DNA from: Oscillospiraceae bacterium
GTDB taxonomy: Bacteria; Bacillota; Clostridia; Oscillospirales; CAG-272
Direction: 5' to 3'
Length of the DNA: 64,000 bases
Assembly (NCBI GenBank): GCA_015064255.1
Contig: SVSP01000004.1
Span: forward strand, 1-64,000
Shown here: one piece after another, positions 9,575 to 17,995 of the stretch
Layout of the letters: each line of letters starts with the position of its first letter
How positions within the stretch are numbered: position 1 is the stretch's first letter
Translations under genes and position numbers: made by a program
Notes under the pieces: model-generated
Told to the model about the DNA's origin: nothing
Databases searched by the model: none
The model's input: the letters and a program-made list of their open reading frames with translations, nothing else

Positions 9575-10381
9575 TTATATCTTATTTCTCTTTGCGGGGA
9601 TAAAAGCCATACCGAAAATCAGAGCTGCGGGGATCAGAGCGTATATAGCTGTAAGATCGCCTGTTTCGGGATTTCCTGTGCTCTTTTCGGAAACATTTAC
9701 CTTTACTGCTGGAGGAACGAGTGTCTGAGAAGAGCTCTTTGCGCTGATAACGAAGTCGCCGGTCTTTTCCATAACAAGCGTAACCTTGCCGCTTGCATCG
9801 GTCTTGTATGTTGTTTCCTCGCCGTTTACTGTGACTGTAGCGTCTTCAACGGGAAGAACTACGCTGTTCCAGTTTGCGTCATATCCGATATAAGAGAGTG
9901 TGAGAGTGATGCTTTCACCCTTATTTATCTTCTTAGTCTGTGCGTCGAAGTAGCAGAATGTGTCGCTCCAGGTTTCGAGGTCTGTGTAAACGTACGCGTT
10001 TAAGTAGTCACCGTTCTTTACGGTGTTGGTGAGACCGGTTGCAGAAGCATTATTTAACATGTAGCCGTAAGAACCGCCGTTTTCAGCTCCCCAAAGCTTC
10101 ATAAGCGAAATACCCCATTGGCTTTCCTCGCTCTTGTAGCCTGCTTCTGCGCCGCCCTCGTACTTTGCTTCGTGTGCACAGTAGAGAGCGTCGTTTATGG
10201 TAAGCGCGCCATCGTTGTCAATGTCATTTACGGTTATCTTTTCCTGAATAAGGACAAGCTTTCCGTCTTTGTCGCTGATGGTTACGTAAACGCTTGTGCT
10301 GTCGTTTTCTGCAAATACGTTAAGTGCAAGTGCAGAGAAAACGATGAGAACGGTGAGTGTGACAGAGATGAGTTTTTTCAT
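9575..10381 (-). CDS. Secreted surface protein with C-terminal LPXTG-like sorting signal (NPETG)
   Basis: Signal peptide; Ig-like/carboxypeptidase-regulatory-like segment (VEDATVTVNGEETTYKTDASGKVTLVMEKTGDF); C-terminal NPETGD-TM-KRNKI. Confidence 0.65.
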   Translation of the reverse strand: MKKLISVTLTVLIVFSALALNVFAENDSTSVYVTISDKDGKLVLIQEKITVNDIDNDGALTINDALYCAHEAKYEGGAEAGYKSEESQWGISLMKLWGAENGGSYGYMLNNASATGLTNTVKNGDYLNAYVYTDLETWSDTFCYFDAQTKKINKGESITLTLSYIGYDANWNSVVLPVEDATVTVNGEETTYKTDASGKVTLVMEKTGDFVISAKSSSQTLVPPAVKVNVSEKSTGNPETGDLTAIYALIPAALIFGMAFIPAKRNKI

Positions 10382-10425
10382 TTTTTACCTCTTTCGTTTG
10401 CTTTTTATTTTATATATAATAAAAA

Positions 10426-10716
10426 TTATATATCTTCGGGATTTTTTTTCTGCTTCAACGCGGCTGTCTTAGCGCGCTTCGCTCTTATTCGCTTTTCTTT
10501 GTTTTTCTGTGCGCGGTCATCGTCGCGCGGAGCTTTTATACCGGCACTTTCGAGAGCGCGGGGCCACGGACCGAGAAAGGCTTTTATCGCGACTACCACC
10601 GCGTCCGAAAAATCGGAGCGCTGAGGATATCTTGAAAGACCTTCTTCGGTAAGCTCAGCGTACTTTTTTCTTAAAATGAGAATACATTCTTCTTTACTGT
10701 ATTTTTTATCGGACAT
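10426..10716 (-). CDS. Small basic protein with homing-endonuclease-associated (HNH) repeat-like domain
   Basis: Pattern YSKEECILILRKKYAELT..GLSRYPQRSDFSDAVVVAIKAFLGPWPRALESAGI; highly basic C-terminus. Confidence 0.55.
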   Translation of the reverse strand: MSDKKYSKEECILILRKKYAELTEEGLSRYPQRSDFSDAVVVAIKAFLGPWPRALESAGIKAPRDDDRAQKNKEKRIRAKRAKTAALKQKKNPEDI

Positions 10717-10732
10717 AAAGCCTCCAAAGCAT

Positions 10733-10773
10733 AAAAAAACGCTTTTTTACTGTTTTATAAGTAAAAAAGCGCA
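10733..10773 (-). terminator. Intrinsic terminator between cobalamin riboswitch and downstream genes (possible expression platform)
   Basis: On minus strand GCGCTTTTTTAC ttataaaaca GTAAAAAAGCG TTTTTTT. Confidence 0.7.
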
Positions 10774-10864
10774 GCTATCCTTGTAAATAAAAATGGGTAT
10801 AACTATCCCATAGTCTTACTGAAACGGCTGCACTTTTCATATCCAAAAATGCTTATGTAAAATA

Positions 10865-10995
10865 TACATAACCCTCGCGTTTGTTCGGGGAGTATTCCGA
10901 CTTATGACAGCGTGTGTCAATTACGGTAATGATGGTTGCGACGGATTTGCACCGAACTTCCCTCTGATCTGCAAATAGCAGACCCGAACTGCGAT
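10865..10995 (-). ncRNA. Cobalamin (AdoCbl) riboswitch
   Basis: Minus strand: P1 GTTCGGG (10983-10989) pairs CCCGAAC (10873-10879); core aGGGAAgttcGGTGcAAATCCgtcgCaaCC...GTCataAGTCGGAAtACtCCCC matches the cobalamin aptamer consensus. Confidence 0.88.
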
Positions 10996-11031
10996 AAATA
11001 TTAAATTGTGTTAAAATCGGTTTACGGGTGC

Positions 11032-11060
11032 AGTATAACACCTCTTTTTCGTTTTGTCAA
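11032..11060 (-). promoter_or_regulatory. Sigma-A promoter driving the cobalamin riboswitch operon
   Basis: Minus strand TTGACA-N17-TATACT. Confidence 0.8.
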
Positions 11061-11093
11061 TAGATTTTTTATTTATTTCTGCTGTAAAATATA

Positions 11094-11122
11094 TTGACAC
11101 ACTTGGTGCAGTAAGGTATAAT
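11094..11122 (+). promoter_or_regulatory. Sigma-A promoter for divergent XRE regulator
   Basis: Perfect TTGACA-N17-TATAAT. Confidence 0.85.
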
Positions 11123-11245
11123 TGGATAAATTTCAGTTTTGTCACGCATAGAGTGACAAAGTTACACGTTTGTTTGGTGGACTTACGGTATGAAAGAAAG
11201 TATAATTATATCAAAAATATCAGATAAGCGTAAGGAGATAATATT

Positions 11246-12265
11246 ATGACACTCGGTCAGAGGATACAGCAAATAAGAATTGAACATAACCTGTCGCAAG
11301 AGGAATTTGCGGCAAAGCTCGGAACTACGCGTCAGAGCGTTTCGCGATGGGAGCTTGATCAGACGTATCCCGAAATATCGAAAATAGTACTTATCAGTAA
11401 AATATTTTCGGTAAGCACGGATTCTGTTTTAAAAAACGGAATAAGCACCTTTGATACTGAGGTAGAGCATTTTACCTGCGGTGTATATAGGGGCGCTAAA
11501 AGCGAAATAGTGGAAACGGATAAATTTGTGCTTGTTATATATTCGTCGTACGACAAAAATATATTGGGCGCAAGGCTTTACAAAGGCTTTGAAAATAAAA
11601 AACGTCTTGTTGCCGTGTGCGAAAGAAATATAGCCGAGGAAAGAACCGAATTTGCATATTCTGTAGAGGATAGCGATCCGTATGCAAACGTTTCAAACAG
11701 CGAAAGACTGAAAAAATGTCTGACAGAGGCATACGACCCGTCTGTAAAGCGGTCAATGCGGCGTCTTGAATATTTTGAGGTCGATCACGACGGCTCACCA
11801 TTGCCGACGGTAAAAGAGGCGGGAATCCCGAAATGCCTTACTCTGTGGCGAATGGCGGACAGTTATTTTTCAAGCTACGACAGATTTAATTTTTACCTGT
11901 GTACGGGTAAGACGGAATATGTTTTCTCGATCGATCCAAAAGATACGAATATTTACTGCGGTGCATCGTACAATATCGTTTTCGACCTCGGACTTTTCAG
12001 CGGCGGACAGTTTTTCAGAATACGGAATTATAAGGATAACAGCGAAAAATGGACCAGATTTTTCTGCGATTTTTCATACGAAGCGGGTGAAATAAATATA
12101 CCGACAGATCAGTGTGAGCTGGGAAAATGTATTCAGACAAGCAAAGGTCTTATGTGGTGCGTAAAAAGATACAGTGACGACGAGATAGTTTTGCAGGGGT
12201 GCGGTGACGATGAATATACGTATCGCCGCGAGGATAAAAGGACGGAGCAGTTTAAAAGTTTGTAG
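11246..12265 (+). CDS. XRE-family transcriptional regulator with long uncharacterised C-terminal domain
   Basis: N-terminal HTH LGQRIQQIRIEHNLSQEEFAAKLGTTRQSVSRWELDQTYPEISKI. Confidence 0.85.
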   Translation: MTLGQRIQQIRIEHNLSQEEFAAKLGTTRQSVSRWELDQTYPEISKIVLISKIFSVSTDSVLKNGISTFDTEVEHFTCGVYRGAKSEIVETDKFVLVIYSSYDKNILGARLYKGFENKKRLVAVCERNIAEERTEFAYSVEDSDPYANVSNSERLKKCLTEAYDPSVKRSMRRLEYFEVDHDGSPLPTVKEAGIPKCLTLWRMADSYFSSYDRFNFYLCTGKTEYVFSIDPKDTNIYCGASYNIVFDLGLFSGGQFFRIRNYKDNSEKWTRFFCDFSYEAGEINIPTDQCELGKCIQTSKGLMWCVKRYSDDEIVLQGCGDDEYTYRREDKRTEQFKSL

Positions 12266-12292
12266 CTCGGTCATCCCGATTTTTTTTAATTT

Positions 12293-12330
12293 AAGTCTGC
12301 CGAAGCGTCAAGCAAAGGCAGACTTTTTTT
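12293..12330 (+). terminator. Intrinsic terminator
   Basis: AGTCTGCC...GGCAGACT + T-run. Confidence 0.8.
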
Positions 12331-12441
12331 GTTTGCTGACCTAAAAAATTTCACAATATTATTGAAATTTTACGATAACTGTGCTAAAATCGCAATTGAA
12401 GAAACTTGTTAATATTTGTCATATCTCGGAGGATAAAACTT

Positions 12442-13665
12442 ATGACCTTAAAAATTTCGGTTGTAGCTATAGCACTGCTCGGCAGTCTTTATACGCTGAT
12501 ACTTAATATTGTGGGGCGTCGCTCGGCAAATAATCCCACTCCCGAAAATCTTTCGGACGTTTACGATGCTGAAACCTATGAGAAATGGAAAAAATATAAG
12601 GCAGAATGCTCCCGTCTTGATATTGTTTTTACCGTAATCGGCGCGGTAATTACGGCAGCCCTCCTTTTTACCGATCTTTACGCGTTTTTTGCGAGTCTTT
12701 TCGGGGAAAATATGTACGCGCAGATATTCGGTGTCGTACTTCTTGAAGCAGTTGTCGGCGCTCTTGTGGGAACACTCGAAAGCTATATAAGTAATATGAT
12801 AATAGAGCAAAAATACGGCTTTAACCGCACGAGCGTGAAGACGTTCGTTTTTGACAGAATAAGATCTGTTCTGCTCGGACTTGCACTCTCCTGCGCGCTC
12901 GTATATCTTCTTATGGCGATACATATGGCTCTCGGCGTTTGGATGATACTTGTTTTTGCCGCAGCGGTCTTCGCTTTTACGCTTCTTATCAGCTTCCTTT
13001 ACCCGATACTCAGCCGTGTCGGAAATAAGTTCGTGCCCCTTGAGGAGGGTGAGCTTAAAGACAGACTTATGGAGCTTCTCACAAAGCACGGATATAAGGT
13101 AAAAGCAATAGAAGTTATGGACGCTTCACGCCGTACGACCAAGCTTAACGCTTATTTTACCGGCTTTGGTAAGCTTAAAACTATCGTACTTTACGACAAC
13201 CTTGTAAACGCTATGACAACAGACGAAATATGTGCAGTCTTTGCACACGAGCTCGGACACGGACTTAATAAAGACGTTCCTAAATTACAGGTTATGAATT
13301 TCGGAAATCTTGTTCTTATGGCGGTCGTTGCATGGCTTACGGTAAGTATTTCCGAGCTTTATACCGTATTCGGTTTTGAAGAGGTAAATTACGGATTTGC
13401 ATATATTCTTATGGGTGTTTTCCTCGGACTCGTTCAGCCGATCACTTCTATGATAATGAACGCGCACAGCCGCAGTGCAGAATACCGTGCGGACAGACAG
13501 GCTGTAAAGGAAGGATACGGAGAAGCTATGATAACAGCACTCAAAAAGCTCGGTAAAGAGAATTTTGCGCACCTTGCTCCGTCAAGACTGAACGTGATAA
13601 TGGAATACAGCCATCCGCCGCTCAGCAGCAGAATAGAGGCTATCGAGCGCGAAATGAAAAAGTAA
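12442..13665 (+). CDS. M48 family metallopeptidase (Ste24/CAAX protease-like)
   Basis: AVFAHELGHGLNKD (HExxH), multi-TM, HSRSAEYRADRQAV; RBS ggagg before ATG 12442. Confidence 0.9.
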   Translation: MTLKISVVAIALLGSLYTLILNIVGRRSANNPTPENLSDVYDAETYEKWKKYKAECSRLDIVFTVIGAVITAALLFTDLYAFFASLFGENMYAQIFGVVLLEAVVGALVGTLESYISNMIIEQKYGFNRTSVKTFVFDRIRSVLLGLALSCALVYLLMAIHMALGVWMILVFAAAVFAFTLLISFLYPILSRVGNKFVPLEEGELKDRLMELLTKHGYKVKAIEVMDASRRTTKLNAYFTGFGKLKTIVLYDNLVNAMTTDEICAVFAHELGHGLNKDVPKLQVMNFGNLVLMAVVAWLTVSISELYTVFGFEEVNYGFAYILMGVFLGLVQPITSMIMNAHSRSAEYRADRQAVKEGYGEAMITALKKLGKENFAHLAPSRLNVIMEYSHPPLSSRIEAIEREMKK

Positions 13666-13711
13666 AAAGTAAGCTTATAAAAAACACAGTATTCCGAAAG
13701 GAAATAAGTAT

Positions 13712-15703
13712 ATGGAAAGAAGAGAACAGCTTGTTTCTCTCGTTTCCGTTTTTTCGGACAGCGAAGAAACCAAATTAAAATTCGCAGAGCATCTTGAAGA
13801 ACTTTTCGACGTTATCTCCCCCCAAAAGATAGGCGAAGCTTTCTGCAAAGCAACTGAAAATAACGATTACGTATCGGCGGTGAAGATATGCGCTGATTAT
13901 TACCGCAGTAAAGACTCTGCGAAGATACCAGAGCTTTCCGGACACGGCTCGTATAATGAAAAGGCTGTAGAAAACACTCTTGTCGGTACTTTTACCGTTG
14001 TAAATATAGATTGGACTTTTCCCGAAGGAAAAGTGGACTTTCTGTTTGATCCCACAAATATTCTGAAGCCGATAAATCACGAATGGCTCTGGCAGTTTAA
14101 CCGTCATGCGTACTGGAACGACCTTGCAAGAGCATATACCGCAACGTGTGATGAAAAATACGCACGTGTCTTCAGAGATCAGCTTGTAAGCTGGATAGAA
14201 CAAACCGATATACCGAAAAATTGGAACGGTCCGGGAAGCGCTTGGCGTACTATAGAGTGCGGCATAAGACTTCTCGGAAGCTGGCAGATAGCTTTCGACG
14301 CTTTCAGAAAATCAAGCTCTGTTGAAGATACGGTGCTTCTTCTTATGATAGCGTCTATGCACAGACAGTCGGTGCATCTTGTGAAAAATCCTACGGGTAA
14401 AAACTGGCTTATGATGGAATCAAACGGAGTTTATACCTTCAGCTCGCTCTTTACAGAGCTTTCCGATTCCAAAGAAAACAGAAAAATTGCCGCGAGCCGT
14501 CTGCAGGAAGAGCTTGAAGCGCAAATACTTCCGGACGGTATGCATAACGAGCTTTCGCCCGATTATCAGAGCGTTGTCCTTAATTGCGGACTGAATTTTT
14601 ACAGTATCGCATATGAACTCGGTGTGGCAGACGAAATCCCCGAAAGCTTTACGGAACTTCTCAAAAAGACCGTAAATGCCGCAATACAGCTTTCTACTCC
14701 CGCACTTACACAGCCGCGTACAAACGATACGTACACGATAAAAACTTCGAATTTTACTTCGCGTGCAGAAAAGCTTCTCGGAAAATATCCCGAATATATT
14801 TATGTGAATACAGCGCGTAAAGAGGGAAATCCGCCCGAAGGTGAAAGTGCTTCCGCATTTCTTCCGTATGCGGGATTGGCGCTTATGCGATCCGATTGGA
14901 GCGCGGATGCTATGTATATGTGCTTTGACGTAGGACCTCTCGGAACGGCGCACTTCCATCAGGATAAGCTGAATATAAATATCTATAAAGGAAACGAAGA
15001 GCTTATTTATGACGACGGCGGCGGACAGTATGAAATATCCGATATGAGAGATTACGCTATATCCGGATACGGTCATAATACCGTTCTTGTTGACAGGCTT
15101 GCACAGTACAGAAAGGCTCCGCTTGTGTCGGAATCTGCGATCGACGCGGGATGGGTAACAAATCTCGAGTTCGATTATGCATATTCTGTGTATGATGATA
15201 CTTACGGAAAAGAAATGATAAGACCTGCAACGCATAAAAGAGAAGTACGCTTCTGTAAGCCCGGATTTTTCTGTGTTGCGGATACTCTTACGTCAACAGA
15301 CGGAAAATCTCACGATTACGAGTTGATCTTTCATCTTGATACAACGAAAATAAAAATGCTAAAAGAGTATAAAAACGGCGTAATATCCGATTTCGGAAGA
15401 AAGTATGAAATCGTTATGATACCGATAGATGACTCGGAAGATGCAGAGCTGAAAGCCTTGTCGGGGGAAAGCGGTGAAAACATCCGCGGTTGGTATAACG
15501 GAAGAAACGAGGCAAATCTTCATAAAGCAGTTACCGTTTCAAGAGAAGTAAAAAATGTTAGAAATTGCAAATTCACGACACTTTTGTTTCCCGTAAAAAG
15601 AGGCGACTCTCTTCCTAATGTCAAACAACTTTCCGACGGAAAGATAGAAGTTTTCTTCGATGGTAATAAATATAATATCAACATCAATGCACTCAATAAA
15701 TAA
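13712..15703 (+). CDS. Heparinase II/III family protein (polysaccharide lyase-like)
   Basis: Alpha/alpha toroid N-terminus plus GTAHFHQDKLNINIYKGNEELIYDDGGGQYEISDMRDYAISGYGHNTVLVDR. Confidence 0.85.
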   Translation: MERREQLVSLVSVFSDSEETKLKFAEHLEELFDVISPQKIGEAFCKATENNDYVSAVKICADYYRSKDSAKIPELSGHGSYNEKAVENTLVGTFTVVNIDWTFPEGKVDFLFDPTNILKPINHEWLWQFNRHAYWNDLARAYTATCDEKYARVFRDQLVSWIEQTDIPKNWNGPGSAWRTIECGIRLLGSWQIAFDAFRKSSSVEDTVLLLMIASMHRQSVHLVKNPTGKNWLMMESNGVYTFSSLFTELSDSKENRKIAASRLQEELEAQILPDGMHNELSPDYQSVVLNCGLNFYSIAYELGVADEIPESFTELLKKTVNAAIQLSTPALTQPRTNDTYTIKTSNFTSRAEKLLGKYPEYIYVNTARKEGNPPEGESASAFLPYAGLALMRSDWSADAMYMCFDVGPLGTAHFHQDKLNINIYKGNEELIYDDGGGQYEISDMRDYAISGYGHNTVLVDRLAQYRKAPLVSESAIDAGWVTNLEFDYAYSVYDDTYGKEMIRPATHKREVRFCKPGFFCVADTLTSTDGKSHDYELIFHLDTTKIKMLKEYKNGVISDFGRKYEIVMIPIDDSEDAELKALSGESGENIRGWYNGRNEANLHKAVTVSREVKNVRNCKFTTLLFPVKRGDSLPNVKQLSDGKIEVFFDGNKYNININALNK

Positions 15704-15748
15704 AGTGCAAAAATATTAGATCGTAAAAGATTATAAAGGAGATTTTTT

Positions 15749-17923
15749 ATGAAACAAGTTAATATTACCGAAATAAAAGAAAAATTAAGATCTGAAGCTA
15801 TATATGCGCTGACACATAAGCCGATAATAACATACTCTTCGGACAGGGTTAAGGTTTGGCACGATGCATTTCTTTTGACAAGAGATCTGCCGACACAGCC
15901 GCAGAAATATTCTAAATCGCTCAAATATTTCCTTGAAAATATTTCAATACCGATTAATGAGAATGATATCCTTATTGGTAGAATGGTCGAAGAGAGCTTT
16001 ACCGAAGAGGAAGAAAAGGTCTTTCAGCAAAAATATATGTCAGAGCCGGGATGCTTCGGAAGACCCGATTTTGTTACCGAAAACGGACACTGTTCGCTCA
16101 GATGGGATATTCTTTTTGCCAAAGGAATATCGGGACTTAAAGCCGATGCGGAAGGATGGCTCGGGCATTATAAGAAAAACGGTAACGAATCGCAGGTGGA
16201 TTTCCTTGAGTCTGCTATAGGTATGTATGAGGCTATTATAATATATCTTAAAAGAAGCGCGCAAGAGTGCCGTAAATTCGGGAAAATCGAGCAGGCAGAG
16301 ATACTTGATAAGATTTCTTTTTCCGCACCCGACGACTTCTTCTCGGCAATGCAGCTCTACTGGACGGTAACATTTATCATATGCGCATATCTTGCATCAA
16401 ACCCGACGCTCACGCTCGGCAGACCCGACCTTTTCCTGTACGATTTCTATAAGAAGGATATAGAGGAAAAGAAGCTTACAAAGGAAGAAGTATCGCTTAT
16501 TGTCGCCGACTTTTACGCTAAAAATAACCTCATAATGGGTAGAGGTGAGCATCAGATCAGCGAGATATATGAAAATTCAACCTGCACGGGGTGGCACAGA
16601 ATACTTGCATACGACGCTCCGCAGTATCTCATTCTTTCGGGAACAGATCCCGAAACGGGAAAAACTGTCGCGAATGAGCTTACGGAAATTTTTGTCGATG
16701 AAATCGTACCTGCATATAAAAATCCTGTAATAGAATTCCGTTATTCAAAGGGAGTAGGGGAAAATTATCCTAAGCTGTGGAATAATTTTGTTTCCAAAAT
16801 CGCAGACAGCGCCTCGGCTATGATATATAACGATATAGGCATTATTGAAGCATATATCAAAGACGGATTCGACTTTAAGACTGCCGCATCTTACGAGCAT
16901 TACGGCTGTAACTGGCCGACGATACCTACTACCGATACCATAGGTCCTTCTTTGCAGACAAACGTGACCCGAGTGATGTATTCGATTATTCACGATTATG
17001 CGGAGCGCGAAGATGAATTTGACCGTGAACGCTTTTTGTCTGCGGTGTATGATACTTTTTTTGACATATACGCTAAAAGAGCACAGGTAATAAAAGAAAT
17101 AAGCGCGAAAAATCTTCCCAACAGTAAGCATATAAAGCTTGTTGCGTGTTTTTCAAAGAATAATATAGAAAATGCGGGGCTTTATTACGAAAACATAAAC
17201 GTACTGGCAAGTATCGGCACGGTATGCTCGGCTATCGATATGGCTGTAGCTATGGAGTATATGTGCAAGGAAAAGGGATATTCTCCCAAAAAGCTTATGG
17301 AGATATGCGACCGTGATTTTGAAAACGACGAATATACGCTCGCACTTTGTAAGAACGCTCCAAAAGCGGGACAAAACGATGAGCTTGCGGATTTTTACGT
17401 TGAAAGAATTCCGCGACTTGTCTTGGATGCGGCTGAAAGGTCGCTGAAGGATATTCCGAGTCACTGTCACATCCGTTATTGCAGCGAATCGGATACGGGA
17501 CATATTGCCATAGGTGCTTCGCTCGGTGCTACCCCCGACGGAAGACGCAAAGGTGAATCTATAAGCCAAAATAATCAGCCTTCCCACGGAAGCGCTAAAA
17601 ACGGTATAACGGCTATGCTTTCGTCTATGAATAAGATGCCGCTTGACAGACTGTTTTCGGGTGCTATGAACGTTACGATACAGCCGAAAAACTTCGCAGG
17701 CGAGGAAGGTATTGCAAAGCTTGCCAAGATAATGGAGGTTTATTTCGAAAAGGGCGGTCTTCAGCTTCAGATAAGCGCTGTGGACAGAGATAAGCTTCTC
17801 GCGGCACAGAACGATCCGGACAGCTACCGCGACCTTATGGTGCGTGTTACGGGATACAGTGCCGTCTTTGTCGATCTCAGCCGCAGAGCACAAGACGATA
17901 TAATTGCACGAGATGCGCTGTGA
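15749..17923 (+). CDS. Glycyl radical enzyme of the pyruvate formate-lyase superfamily, substrate unknown (copy 1)
   Basis: C-terminal glycyl radical motif MVRVTGYSAVFVDLS (G702), active-site loop YEHYGCNWP (C387), PFL domain. Confidence 0.9.
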   Translation: MKQVNITEIKEKLRSEAIYALTHKPIITYSSDRVKVWHDAFLLTRDLPTQPQKYSKSLKYFLENISIPINENDILIGRMVEESFTEEEEKVFQQKYMSEPGCFGRPDFVTENGHCSLRWDILFAKGISGLKADAEGWLGHYKKNGNESQVDFLESAIGMYEAIIIYLKRSAQECRKFGKIEQAEILDKISFSAPDDFFSAMQLYWTVTFIICAYLASNPTLTLGRPDLFLYDFYKKDIEEKKLTKEEVSLIVADFYAKNNLIMGRGEHQISEIYENSTCTGWHRILAYDAPQYLILSGTDPETGKTVANELTEIFVDEIVPAYKNPVIEFRYSKGVGENYPKLWNNFVSKIADSASAMIYNDIGIIEAYIKDGFDFKTAASYEHYGCNWPTIPTTDTIGPSLQTNVTRVMYSIIHDYAEREDEFDRERFLSAVYDTFFDIYAKRAQVIKEISAKNLPNSKHIKLVACFSKNNIENAGLYYENINVLASIGTVCSAIDMAVAMEYMCKEKGYSPKKLMEICDRDFENDEYTLALCKNAPKAGQNDELADFYVERIPRLVLDAAERSLKDIPSHCHIRYCSESDTGHIAIGASLGATPDGRRKGESISQNNQPSHGSAKNGITAMLSSMNKMPLDRLFSGAMNVTIQPKNFAGEEGIAKLAKIMEVYFEKGGLQLQISAVDRDKLLAAQNDPDSYRDLMVRVTGYSAVFVDLSRRAQDDIIARDAL

Positions 17924-17995
17924 CATTTTCTGATACTTCCGAATAGGTTGATAAACAAATAAATCTGAGTATCTGACGTTAAAGGAGACTTTACT

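Noticed and set aside
10426-10716. Homing endonuclease or mobile intron
   Set aside because: Only the repeat-like motif is present, no LAGLIDADG/GIY-YIG/HNH catalytic motif and no intron boundaries
10853-11041. 62-aa minus-strand ORF in the 10.85-11.04 kb gap
   Set aside because: Coincides with the cobalamin riboswitch aptamer, so noncoding structure explains it
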